Source of the DNA: Seriola aureovittata
Lineage: Eukaryota; Chordata; Actinopteri; Carangiformes; Carangidae
NCBI RefSeq assembly: GCF_021018895.1
Contig: NC_079369.1
Span: forward strand, 6,016,194-6,080,193
DNA length: 64,000 nucleotides
Reading direction: 5' to 3'
The position numbers and the translations under genes were made by a program. Every line of letters starts with the position of its first letter. Position 1 is the stretch's first letter. The notes under the pieces are model-generated. The model worked only from the letters and a program-made list of their open reading frames with translations, did not search any database and was not told the DNA's origin. Below, in pieces: positions 36,410 through 47,935 of the stretch.

Positions 36410-36904
36410 TTAGACTGTGAATAAGTCCCAGGTCTGCATATAATCAGACAAACGTATATACGTGCGTCTTGTCATTTCCTCACCCTCCATATTCTGTGTG
36501 TCTCACTGTGTATGTGGGTCAAGGAGAAGGACAGGAATGTGTGGGAGCATTGTAGTGTGTGTAGTCAATGATTTTTTCTTTTTTTTTCTTTTACATGTTC
36601 TTCACAGAAAATAATGTGTGTTTTGTTTCTAAGCCGAGTGGTTATTGATTGGGTAATTGGTCATTTTCAAATTCATGGTGGACTTGGATGATAGAGCATG
36701 TAAAAGGGACTGTTGAACTTCATGGCATATAGACATTAGCTGGGAAACCTCCCAGCTGACACACACACAGAAATTCATACAGGTTTAATGATGCTGATTA
36801 GGAGCTGTATTGAACCCAGCGCTGGTTTTACTGGGAAAAAAACAACCACACACACACATTCACCACCTACCAGTTCATGCCACACCCCATATAGCTATGA
36901 AATC

Positions 36905-36938
<34 letters not shown>

Positions 36939-38016
36939 GTGCAGCACCCTGCGGTGCTCTTTGTCTTCATAATTGTGTGCTGAGAGGCTGTGGTCAGTCA
37001 CTTAGCCCAAGTAGCTTTTAACTACATTTATCACATTTTCCACTATATGCAGCACTAATATAACATCCATTACCATGAATGAGCAGTCTTAAACTGACCC
37101 AAATAGCTGACACCAGGCTTTCAACACACACTGCCTGGTTTAACTACAAACAGGTCCCAGCATGGATTGTGCCCGTTAACATGTATTGTGCTAATTAAAA
37201 ATGTTTGGGTCAAATTCTAAGTGTATAGGAATGTACTTCCTATAAAGATCTGTAACATTTTAGTATGTTATGTATTAATACTTTTACATAGCAAGTTAAC
37301 AGTTGTTCCATCCTATTTACCTTTCACGTTGTTGTGCTTGTGATCCAGTGATGACCAATTCTCTAAAACAAGAGCATATTCATCTGCAGTGAGGACAGTT
37401 TGACAACACTGAATGGAGCCCATGTTTAGGTGACACTCAATAAAATGCACCCCCTTCAATTATATCAATAAGGCTGTAGGAATGAACTTAATGTTATCAT
37501 TTGTTGACATTTGTACCAACACAGTGGATGTCAATTGGCAACACACTGCGTTGCCCAATCAAATACATGCAGTCACTTTGAACAGGGCAGTTTTGCTGTT
37601 TACCTGGTGACACTGCTAAATTTCCAGTGTTTTAAAATTCTGTGTTATAGTGTCTGACATTTATTCAAACTCATGAATCTGTTGCTCAAGCTGGACCTCT
37701 TTCATCCAATTTCATCATTTTCATGGTAACTGTAGAATTAATATGTTTAAAACTGTATTATTTTTGGACTAAGTCCTGGGTTACTGTTTGGGTTTAGGCT
37801 TATAGGACCAGAAACAAGGAAAGATATACTTTAGGACCAGGGTTGAGGTTTGTGTCATACCCTACATTTGCTGTTTTAAAAGCTATGTGGTGTTTGCAAT
37901 GAACCAGTTATTTAACTGCACTAACAAATGATTTCTCCTCCTCCTGGTACGACAGAGGATAAGTGACAGAAAAATGGAAACTGTGTGAATGAAAATTGGA
38001 CGCATGTGTATTCCAG
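36410..38016. other. noncoding DNA directly upstream of the first recognised exon
   Basis: Contains a (CA)n array at 36906-36935 and unremarkable AT-rich DNA. No TATA-type promoter or CpG island is evident next to the exon, consistent with this being the end of a 5' intron. Confidence 0.55.
36906..36935. repeat. (CA)n microsatellite
   Basis: About 15 CA units. Confidence 0.95.
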
Positions 38017-38193
38017 GTGACATCATGGCATACAGGAAGGTGTGTGATGCCCAGGGTGGCCCACTGGTCGGTGAGGCTCTGCACTGCTCTGGAAGTCTGG
38101 ATCTTGACTGGGACCTGGACAAGGAGGAGCTACAGGAGCCAGGACCCAGCATGGACCGCATGCAGATGCAACATGTAGACTGCCAGAGATCCG
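38017..38193 (+). CDS. naaladl2: naaladl2-like, first recognised coding exon (N-terminal tail)
   Basis: This exon encodes the start of the cytoplasmic tail of a NAALADL2-like type II membrane protein. Seen: an AG acceptor ends at 38016 and a GT donor (GTAGGA) starts at 38194. ATG at 38025 opens 56 codons plus one base (phase 1), beginning MAYRKVCDAQ and containing the acidic stretch SLDLDWDLDKEELQE. Known: human NAALADL2 carries MAYQKV and a similar LDLEWD acidic stretch near its N-terminus, which is the main basis for the name, together with the following two exons. Start choice: the 8 bases between acceptor and ATG stay open, so translation could begin in an upstream exon, as the human protein has residues before MAYQKV. 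Without splicing at 38016, an in-frame ATG at 37989, directly after a TGA, would add 12 residues. The match is from memory, not from an alignment. Confidence 0.85.
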
Positions 38194-40643
38194 GTAGGAT
38201 TTGCTTGAATGATATAACCCCCATGTCAGTTAAGATATCTGCTGATACATTAAAATAAAGCAATATGCCCAAAATGACCATGGATTACAGTGATTTTAGA
38301 ACAGCTGAGGGGCAATAATCAGTACAGTGCAGAGCGTAAAACCCCCATAGCTGCTTACTACATATACCTGGCAAGGTTTCCTGAAATGAAAAAAAATGCA
38401 ATGATTTATTGATAGCAAATAATCATTCCTTTGCCAGGCGGTGCAGTTCTTCAGTGACATTTAGCAGAATGATTTCCAAGCAACACACAGATGGAGTCGA
38501 AAGCATGCTTGAAGATTGGGTGATTATTAATATTTATCTGAATATCGCCATTGATTGTTAAGTTGTTGAAGTGGTATTCAATTATGGTAGCACACCTCTT
38601 TGTTGTACAGGGGTGTTTGACTCTTCAATTGCTCAGTGCCAGAAGTAAGGATATTCCTCCAGAATCTTCTCTTGCAGCAGTTTGGATGCTAGTAAGATTT
38701 ACATGTATGCCCCATCACTGCCTCTAGGCCAGCATCAGAGAGACTTTGGACAGTGGTGCTTTGCAAACAATCTGACATTTTGACACAATTAGTTTGGCAC
38801 AGCAATACTGATATAATGTAATCACTGGTATGTTTGTTAAGTATTTTACAATGGCTTCAAATGAATCAATAGCTATTTTTTAGGATCATTTTTTGTAATT
38901 AAATTGATTAAATGCCCCTATCAGTGCAGTAGATTCCAAGTTTCGCTTGCTCAGTTGCATTAGCAGCCAAACACATTTAATCCACAGTTGAAAATTGCTA
39001 TTTTTTTCCAAAGTCCTTTGTGTAAAAGGTAATTGTGATACACCAGCCATTTTTACAAAGATGCATATTGCCGTGTATCTCATTTCAAGCAATATGATGT
39101 GATTATGAAGAGGTGATTCATTTGCTCTACTAACAGGACAATTAAACTCATTAAATGTAAATTAATATTGTCTGATTGATGTCATGACAGTTAACAGGAT
39201 GAGCATGTGAATTATTCATAAACAATTTTTCCACATTAATGAGACTCCAACAGCTCAACACAACACAATATATTGCTCAAATCAGCTGTTGAATGTTAAA
39301 TCTAATTTATATGTACACTTTGTATTGTTGCATTTTCTAATGTGATGTATCTTAATGCAATAAGTATCAGTTTTTTTACTTGCATGTACAAGCTTGATGA
39401 CGCAATGTTGTGCATGTTTATGAGTGTGTAACTGAAGTTTTGTAGATTTCTTTCCAGAATAGTAGCATCATGCCAAAACAAGCTTCTCTCAGGCTTTTGA
39501 TGATCTAAAAATATGTTTTGCAGAGAAAATCTTCAGAAACTCTTACACATAATTTGAAAACAACATGTCACTGGGATAAAATACTGTATTTAAAGTGAGA
39601 GGTTTGCCACTGCCAACAGCTGCAAAAGAGACAAACTTCAAAAGTACCCTAGAGCTAGACTTCAGTTTCTCAGCTTTGAATTGTGCCTGGAGTTCTGTAT
39701 CAGTGGTGGTGTTCTATCCGTACAAATGCCTCCCTAAGCAAGTGGACTGATTGTTTGAAAACTAAACATTAGTTGTTGACTCTATTTCACATTTACAGAA
39801 TTCCCATTCCAGTCCGAGTAAATTATAACCAACTCTAACTGTCTCTCTGGTAGAAAAGACCATAGAGGCTGAGCTTGCATTGATTTTTGTATTTTATTTT
39901 CTCTTGATCAAATATGATGATCATAATATTGAAATTTGTATTGACCTTGGTGAGGAAATTTTGTTTTTACATCACCGTGATCTCAACATAACCCAGAGAG
40001 TCTACTGAGAGTCATCAGATTACCAAGACTAGGTCAAAACCAAGTATATGGATGGACTGTGTCATAGTCTATTTGCATTCTGCCATGTGTCAGCTAAAGA
40101 TGTTGTCATTTACATGTTTCTGTTGTCAGACAACAGAACAAGTACAAAATACTGGCTGAAATGTGTCCTATTAAGACTGCATGCTGCTAAGCCATTTCCA
40201 AACTGCTCTGCATTGGTAAAATCTAGATTTTACAACTATGATGTCATTGGACAAAATAGATAAACGACAACAATTATCTTTTATTGAAAGCTGTTCTATT
40301 TAGTGTCATTGCTTTCAAAAACCTAAATATACATTTTCTGCCCTCCACCGCATTCCCACACTCAAATACATTATTTAATCCTGGTCTTCACTCGTCCTAG
40401 TGTCTGTTGCCCTGTTGTCATTGTCCTTCCATCCCCTTCATGTTTCCTGAATGAAATCAGGACAGCAACACTGCTTGTTCATGCTACATCAGTCAGTCCA
40501 GCCAAAAAGACAGAGAGTCTACAGCCATGCTAGCAGGTCTGTGAGGCAGTACTTATGCACATCGGTGCTTTGAGCTAATTTCTTTTCATAGATTTGCCCC
40601 CAATTGACCAAATTTTCTAATTTTTCACTGTTGTCACTTACAG
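38194..40643 (+). other. naaladl2 intron (2450 bp) between recognised exons 1 and 2
   Basis: Bounded by GTAGGA and TTACAG. Mostly unique AT-rich DNA. The stretch 38860-39250 is dense in TAATTA/ATTA-type homeodomain cores and nearly free of simple repeats. A dispersed-repeat fragment lies at 40515-40582. Confidence 0.8.
40515..40582. repeat. fragment of the 'ACAGCCATGCTAGCAGGTCTGTGAGGC' dispersed repeat
   Basis: CTACAGCCATGCTAGCAGGTCTGTGAGGCAGTACTTATGCACATCGGTGCTTTGAGCTAA matches the left part of an abundant teleost repeat whose middle part appears at 13094-13210. It ends about 60 bases before the exon 2 acceptor. Confidence 0.7.
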
Positions 40644-40821
40644 GATGCTCAGACCCTGGCCCTGATCCTGACCCTGAGTTGATGGAACCCATCCAGCCGT
40701 CAGTTTCAGTTTCACCACATGGACGGTTTGAGCGACTCCAAGAAGATCCCAACTACATCTCCCACTTCACCAGGGCTCCTGCCCTCAAAGGTCAACGACG
40801 ACTCCACTGCTTCCTGCTCAG
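40644..40821 (+). CDS. naaladl2: naaladl2-like, second recognised coding exon
   Basis: This exon supplies residues 57 (split Gly) to 116 (split Arg). Seen: a pyrimidine-rich tract and TTACAG acceptor end at 40643, and a GTAATT donor starts at 40822. The phase-1 entry matches the donor at 38194 and the exit is phase 2. The exon opens with a proline/aspartate run, DPGPDPDPE, made from imperfect CCTGAY hexamers. It then carries SPHGRFERLQEDPNYISHFT, which closely resembles the SPKGRFQRLQEESDYITHYT block of human NAALADL2 as I recall it; this is the strongest identity evidence in the window. The end is basic (KGQRRLHCFLL) and leads into the transmembrane helix encoded by the next exon. A reading frame continuing past 40821 stops at once at 40823, supporting the donor. 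A fragment of a dispersed repeat ends only about 60 bases before the acceptor. Confidence 0.92.
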
Positions 40822-43231
40822 GTAATTCAAGGACTGCTGAAGTAGCCTTTGTAGAACTCAAGTCTAGTGCAGGTACTGGAGTTCATATTTACAATATGTC
40901 TGCTTCTGTGGATTTACTTATGGAAGTAACTAAATCCACCAACATGGACATTTTTTGTCCAAAAGCGCACAGTAACGACAAGCAGTAACAAGAAACAAAC
41001 AAAAGAATTTAGAGGACCATGAGGCTGTTCAGAAGTAACCCTTCATCATATTTACAGTCCACACCAGCAGGTTGATGTGACCTCATCTAAAGTCTGGATT
41101 TCAAGAATATCCCTGAGGATGGAGGACATGTTTCCTTGTCAACAATCAAAAGAGTACTTCATGATCATAATCTCAGATGATTCACAATGAAAACTACTGG
41201 TAAACCTTCATAGAAACATACAAAAAGTACCCACAACATAGTTCTATTGACTGACGAAACAGAAATCAACCTCTATCGTAATGATGGTAAGAGGGAAGTG
41301 GGAGAAAAAAAAGGAACAGCTCATGACCCAATGCCACAACTTCATCTGTCAAATATGTTGGTGGTTGTGTCATGGCTCGGGCATGTAAAACTGCAGATGG
41401 AACTGGCACACTTGCATTTATGATGATTTCACTGCTGACAGAAGGATTAATGCAGATGCATAAATAAGCATCCTTTGTGCACCGATTCAATGAAATGCAT
41501 CTAAACTCACTTGACAACATTTCATCATTCAGTTGGAAAATCCAAAATATACAGCCAAAGCAACCAAGGTGTTTTCAGGGGGAAGAGATTGAATATACTT
41601 GACTGGCCAAGTAAATCACCTGATCTGAATGACCGCATTCCACTTGCTGAAAATCAGACTTAAGGCAGAGAGACCCCACACCAAGCAGGGGCTGAAGGCG
41701 GCTGCAGTGAAGACCTGGGAGAGCATCACTAGGGCAGATACAAAGTGTGTGGCGATGTCTCTGGTTGGAAGACTTCAGGCTGTCATTAACTAAAACAGAT
41801 TTTCCACCAAATATTTAACATAGGGAGTTTGTTTGGCTTTATGTGTATCTGTCCAATTACTTTTGAACCCCTAAACTTTGAACTAGATGTTCAAAGGGTT
41901 ATATCACCCACACAGTTCTTTCTACATTGATGTAAACTTACTTAATTTAAGGCTCAGACTTGGCACTTTCATGTAGTATCTGTTATTTTATTTCAAACTG
42001 AATTTGCTTAAACACAAAGCCCGAAGAAAAAAAAATGTGTAGCCGACCAAGTACTTATGGTCTGGACTGAAACTTGCAGTATAATCTTGTATAAACTATA
42101 GTATAATCTTGGGTCATAATTTAGATAACGGTATTAAAATAAAGTACAAATATAAAGTGTACAAGATAAGTGTATTGCTCTGGAGTATTTTGTAACTGTA
42201 TATTGAGGTCAGGTCAAGTATAGTACACCATAGTATTGGGATGGCATCATAACTGTGTGGCCAAACCAACCAACTGCCCAACAGAGCTATACTCCTACAC
42301 AGACATTCTTAGGCTTGTATCCACATTCCTAATTTATTTTGTCTACAGGGTCAGAACATGGATCAATATGAAAATAGAGACGGTCATCATGATTAATGGC
42401 TTGTTCCTTGGTTTTATTTATGCAAAACTATTCTCATATCCTGTGAAACATGATAAAGATGTGGTACATTGATTGTGTTTGATAAGCTGTATGATGGAAT
42501 CTTCTCTTTTGAAGACGGTCCTGACCCTACCATTAACCAATTTACACATATCAGCATGACTTTACGAATAAATATTTGCCTTTTCCCTGATATAAATGGA
42601 ATTGGAAATGAAAGTGACTGGAAGTCCTTGCATTTGTCTCCTCACTGCTGCAACCACATATCATCTGAACTTGACACCAGTGCTTGACCAAGGCTCTTCT
42701 CATGTCATCGTATAGCCAATATATATATCTGTTACCTGATTCATTGCCATTAAAGGACTGTGCCACATAGAGTAAGAGTGAGGCCTGAGTACCTCTAGCA
42801 TATTCCCAGACGCCCAGGCAATTGATACAGCACTTGTGAGGATGGAAAGGTTGCGCATTATCTAGCTGAGCACCACTGCAGGGTGCTTGAAGTCAAGGTC
42901 TGGATGATGCCCTTAGGTGTTGAGCCACTAGCATCAAAAACTGACTCAACTGGTATGAAAAGGTAATAGCAGCCTATTAAATTTTAAACTGCAAATCAAG
43001 CACAAGCACTGTCTCACTTTTGAGGTGTTAAAATTACATGAAGGACTCTGGTCCCTTCTTGATCTTGGGAATACTACACTGAACAATCCTTACTCAAGGT
43101 CCATCATCTAATTTTTGTTCAGAGCGTCCTACCAGCTTTTTCCAGAGGATAAACAAACTTAATCTGCTGAGGAATACTGTGAGATGCTGTTGAAAGCTTT
43201 TGATTCATTTGTAACCTTCCCCTATTCACAG
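40822..43231 (+). other. naaladl2 intron (2410 bp) between recognised exons 2 and 3
   Basis: Bounded by GTAATT and TTCACAG. Its left half holds a Tc1-type transposon relic; the rest is AT-rich with no recognised elements. Confidence 0.85.
41085..42069 (+). mobile_element. Tc1/mariner transposon relic in naaladl2 intron 2
   Basis: Plus-strand transposase phrases appear in order in shifting frames: SKVWISRIS near 41090, LLTDETEINLYRNDGKREV near 41245 (first DDE aspartate region), GTAHDP near 41317, a VGGCVMARACK-like stretch near 41360, NPKYTAKATKVF near 41545, WPSKSPDLN near 41605 (third acidic region), and LKAAAVKTWESITRA ending QAVIN with a stop at 41791-41793. After it comes typical 3' noncoding DNA (CCAATTACTTTTGAACCCCT near 41852) and an end-like ACTTATGGTCTGGACTG up to 42069. 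No matching left inverted repeat is found, so the 5' end is lost or unrecognisable. Frameshifts make it inactive. It lies in the same orientation as the host gene. Confidence 0.8.
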
Positions 43232-43393
43232 GTACTTCCTGGCAGCAGTGGGGCTTTTCGTCCTGGGTCTCCTGATTGGCTGGTTCACTCACACGCCAAA
43301 CGTCAAACCACCTGTTCCCCCGTCCGATAGCTCTGACCTGCTGGAGGAACTGCTGAGAAGAATTACAGCTGACAAGATAGATGCTCTTCAGAG
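43232..43393 (+). CDS. naaladl2: naaladl2-like, third recognised coding exon (transmembrane helix and stalk)
   Basis: This exon encodes the single membrane anchor and the start of the extracellular stalk. Seen: a TTCACAG acceptor ends at 43231 and a strong GTAAGC donor starts at 43394. Entry is phase 2, completing the split Arg, and exit is phase 2. The first 18 residues, YFLAAVGLFVLGLLIGWF (about residues 117-134), form a hydrophobic helix. A Pro/Ser-rich linker follows, then SSDLLEELLRRITADKIDAL, an amphipathic segment. Known: human NAALADL2 has a FGILIGYY-type helix followed by a similar QEILKTIQAEDI segment, so the order of parts agrees. Basic residues before the helix (RR..R) and acidic/polar ones after it fit a type II topology. 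The next exon, which should begin the protease-associated ectodomain, was not seen before 64000. Confidence 0.9.
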
Positions 43394-43735
43394 GTAAGCT
43401 GCTAAAAACTAAAAAAAAAAAAGTCACAATTTGCTGAAAGAATTACACTTTTGTTGGGGACAAAAAGTGGAAACAAAAGCAGACACTCACTCAAATTCTA
43501 TTTTCAATCATGCTGGCCTCTTAGTAAGGGCGTGGTGCTGAGTGGTTGCAAAGACTTGAATAGAAATCACGATGATGGACTGTGCAAACTGATTCAATAG
43601 TTTTTATATTGCTCCTGTGGTAATGTATCCAGTGGAAAAGAGAGTTGATAGAGAGAGCGACTGCTGTGGTATCCTCCCACGAACTGTAAATTTTGTTTTC
43701 TTTTAAGTCTGCCCACAATCTTTCTCTATCTTCAA

Positions 43736-44075
43736 GTAGTTGTCTAAACCCAACCAAACATCGCCCATGATGTCAAAGCTTCTGAATTTGACACCAGAGA
43801 TCACTGTCCACTCCCTAAATGGGTTTAAATGGGTTTCTTGGAATTGTAAACACCTTTTCCTAACCTAAACCGCAGTCCTTTCAGTTAGCCTAGATCTGAC
43901 CAAACATTAATACAAAGACAAAGTGTTCAGCTTCGACCTCTGTTTCCATCCTACCAACAGTTACTGTTGATTTCAATAATCATGACCACGTTCTCTCCCG
44001 AACCTTAACAAATTTCCTCTTCTTTTAACGATGACCATGATCTTTCCATAAACCTTAACAAAGTGGTTTTAGTTG
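43736..44075. repeat. decayed 'AACCTAAACC / CCTTAACAAA' dispersed repeat
   Basis: Recurrent phrases (CTAAACCCAACCAAAC, TAACCTAAACCGCAG, CCTTAACAAATTTCC, CCTTAACAAAGTGGTTTTAGTTG) mark a degenerate teleost repeat. A related but more decayed piece is at 55970-56060. Confidence 0.55.
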
Positions 44076-47000
44076 TCTGTGTGAAAAGAAGAAAGGGATT
44101 TTAGGAAGAAGTTGTTGGAAAAACCAAACAATGCTGTTTTGATGGAGATGAGTTCAATGAATGTTCAAAGGAGGTATCAGAGAGGTATGAAAACAAACAA
44201 GCCCCTCAAGTCTAAGATTACCATTATCAACAGCCTGACCTGTTTCCTTCCGGCCAGACGCTGAACTATTTTTATCCAAAGATGAAGGGAAAGACTGAGA
44301 TAGTAGAGAAAAAAGAGATAAAGACTCTCAACCAGGTAGCAAATCTTTTTTTTTTTTTTTTTAAACTGATACAAACCTCTATCAACCTGAACGCTGCCTT
44401 CTCCAAGCCAAGGGATCATGGGATGCCTGGGTGTATGTGTCTCTGTGAGATAACTGGCTTTGCCACTGAACTGAGACAATCATGTCACCATGGTTTCTCT
44501 CCGAGTTCTCCATGCTTTTCATTATTTATTTTCTCACATTTACATTTCAGTGTGCCAGAAACATCCCCACCCACTCATCCATAACCACCAAAGACCCACA
44601 CACACACTACATCTCTACCATCTGTAACGATGATGGAGTGTTTGTTTCTGTTGATGGATGACAGCGAGAGAGTTACTAATGAAATTAAATGGTTATTTTC
44701 TCCACCTACTAGTCCTCAGTTAATTAATATATCATTTGTTATGAGTAATTTATCTTTGACCTCGGTCTACCCTGCATGATAGACCAGCGTGAATAACAAC
44801 TTGCGTCCCCATATTATCTTTTACTCTTGAACTGTTGTGGCAGGTCGTTGACCTAACTGTATAATAAGCCACATTTTCGTATGTGGAGGACTTAATTGAA
44901 ACATCCAGTCAAGTGGTACGATGTGCTCATGTTACGGTTTTTGTCATGTGACCTTAACAAACCTCCTTTCATTCTTGTTATGAAGCAGTAAAACACTGAA
45001 ACATTTTCAGTCAGAAAACTGATGTCACATGATAAAGAAGCAATCGCGTCTCTGACAAATTTGAAATCACATGCAACTAATTTGCAATAGTGAGTTACAA
45101 GCAGTGGCATCATTTATTGGCAGTCTGAAGGGAATGTGTGTGTGTGTGTGGGGGGGGTATACAAAATATGCATACAAAATACTTGACTTTTTCATACCTG
45201 TATTTGAGTTCACTTGGTCTTCACCAAAGAAAGAATGTATAAACAGTTTCCTTATAGTATTTTGCTATTTAGAGAGACAGAGATATCTAAACTTATATAT
45301 ATTCTATTCTATATTATATTATATCCAATTCTCATATAAAAGAAATATATAAAAGACAATATTCTCATATTCTAATAATATTTTGAAGTGTGGCCAGCAT
45401 GAACAAATAAAAGCTGGCCACTAATGACAGCTGGGTAAAAAATGGGGGTGGAATATGTCCACATCGCTAATTATATCAGTACGACAACAGTCACCACTCT
45501 GTTGTCGAATTTCTTTCTTTTTTTTTTAACAAATGTTTTCATAGTTTAATAAAGTCCATCAGATTCTTAGTTGCTGGACTCCTGACTGATGTTAAGCTAC
45601 TGTTTACAAAACTCAACAGTCCCTGATGTTTGTGATGTGTATAAGGCCAAAAAAAGGCTTGTTTCTCTCTGGAGCTGAAGTAAATAAAAGTATTTGAGAA
45701 TTGACAGTGGAAGGGCAGGCTTAGACTACTGGAAGTTTAAAATCCTAACTGATTTTGAAGTTGTGTTGCATCATGCACATAAGGGAACTTTCACAGATGT
45801 TCTTCTCTCTAATCTCCAACATGCCCGCACTCAAGGTATTATTGGAGAAGCGTAAACAAAATGGATACTGTGGTGACAGTAAAACTTTGCAGAAAAAAAC
45901 TAAAGCAGGAGGCAAAATGAGTCGGGATGACGGGTTGTCTATTCTTCTGTGAGAATTTGAGGTCAGTTTTAATATCAGTCAACAGTTGTATGCTAGATCA
46001 TGTAAGCCTCAAAGACCAAAATGTTTATATCGTTAGTGGCTTCGGGACAGGCGTAATTATAATCGTAATCATCCTGATTCTAACTCATAAACAAGAAACA
46101 TATTTGATATTATCAGGTGGCCCCAGTGAGTCTGCGATGAGTTCTGGAGGTTTAAGACAGGATCTGTGAACCCCTCACTAAATGGGGGAAATGGTTACCA
46201 AAGGCAGATCTTGAAAGAGATTAATTGCTTGACATCTGCCATAAATAGTAGATAAATGGGTAAGTGAGTTTGTTTAGTTTGGTTCAAGGCCTGAATTCAT
46301 ATTTGAGTCACAAGAAGTATTTACTTTATTTTTTGCTATATTTTACTACTAGAAACTGTTCTGCTATGTGTTCGGATAACAAATGAGACAGACAGTTCAC
46401 CACCAGACAGTCCACTTGAAAACACATCCTTCTTTTCCAGGTAGTCTTGATTCGACCAATCAGCTTCTTTCCATTCCAAATTCCAAGAAATAATTGTAAT
46501 ATATTGTCAGTCACTAATCATGAACTCCAGAAATAGTGTGTTTATTTAAGTAGGATTTTGAGAACACATAATGTTATGTAGGGACTTTTTCCATAACGGA
46601 TGTACCTGCACTAATGCTTCCGATGGGTTGACTCTTTCATTCAGCAAACAATGCTCCTGTATATTTAAAACTTTAAGTGTACCTCAGTTTTTAGCCTGGC
46701 AATTTTTTTTTACTTTATCAGGCACAGAAATTTGAAAAATTAAGCTGCCACAGTTACTTTGTTTTGAGTCTCGGAGAAGAGAAGCAAAAGCGAGACAGTG
46801 GCAGACAAAGTGAAAGACACATGAAAGGACCTATCAAGACAGAGAAAGACCAAAGAGAAGTAGTGGGAAACCAAGGAGACAAAGGAAGAGGGGGAGCATA
46901 TTTTACCAGCTTTTCGTGACTGGACAGGGGAAATGTCTTGGTGTGAATTAATTGCTGTTTGGCTTGTGGCATTCTCCCAGATTAAGTGATCGTTATATCT

Positions 47001-47415
47001 ACCTGAGTAGCTCCGTAGTCAACGAATAACAATCAACACGTGTACTGTTTGGAATTGAAAGACTGTACTTAGCATAGTGTATATTTCCATTCTTCCTTGT
47101 TTCTCGGACAATTGACATCCAATGTTTTTTTCCCTCAATAAGGTGTCGAGGCAAAACAACAAACTCGCCACTGTAGATACTTTATGCAACCAATTCTTTT
47201 TTTTTTAAATTTACACTTCAAAGAAGTTTGTAAGCACAAGGAGCTACTCTGAGAGAAACTGGATTAAGTTCAAATCCCTAGAAGATGGTTTCCCACTGCG
47301 AGTATTTTAGCCTTTCTTACACTTACCTCTCCTGCTAATTGTACTATTGTAATAAATTCAGTGTCACAGCTGTAGAGAAGGGCCTTTTATATTGTGTTTT
47401 TTTGGTTTCTCTGCA

Positions 47416-47655
47416 TTATAGTCCCACACATGGGCTATCGCCAGTATAACCAAAACCATTTAGTTTGAGAGCTTTTACTGAGTTTTTTCCCATTTTTTGT
47501 GGAGCTGGTAATCCTGGAGATGTTGTTTTTAACCCCTGGGCTGTAATTGCTACTGATTCTGGCTGGATGATGTCCTGGGGTGGCAATCCAGCTGATATGG
47601 CTTTATCTGGCTGATGTGGATCTTTCTGTGCTGGCATCAGGACAACAAATGTCAT
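47416..47655 (-). other. unassigned 79-codon ORF
   Basis: ATG to stop on the minus strand, with a Pro/Gln/Lys-rich, protein-like product (starts MTFVVLMPAQKDPHQPDKA, ends GDSPCVGL). GC content is higher than in the flanks. I recognise no domain. It may be a fragment of a processed pseudogene or retroelement, or chance. Confidence 0.2.
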
Positions 47656-47729
47656 GGATCACTATCTTGTTATGGCTGTAGTCTTGCTGCTGTTTATCCG
47701 TGTGGGTGGGTGGGTGAGTGTGTGTGTGT

Positions 47730-47935
47730 ATACTTGTATGGCTATGCATTTTTAAGGACCAATTTGAGTTTTAGAGCTTTGGATTGAAGACATTTTGGAA
47801 AAGTGAGGACATTTTGCTGGTCCTCACTTGCTGACACGGCTTCAAATGGCTGTTTGAGGGTTAAGACCTGGTTTTTACAGTTATGGTTAGAATTAGGTTT
47901 TGTGTTAAGTTGCATTGTGGATAATGTAGGTAGCA
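47730..47935. repeat. dispersed repeat (AGTGAGGACATTTTG ... TTGAGGGTTAAGACCTG)
   Basis: AAGTGAGGACATTTTGCTGGTCCTCACTTGCTG followed by GGCTGTTTGAGGGTTAAGACCTGG and a GGTTAGAATTAGG tail matches a known teleost repeat type. The GTGAGGAC / GTCCTCAC pair is a short built-in hairpin. Confidence 0.7.

Noticed and set aside
45390..45421. 9-bp perfect inverted repeat GTGGCCAGC/GCTGGCCAC with 14-base loop
   Set aside because: A stem of this size is expected by chance several times in 64 kb, and no RNA gene features accompany it.
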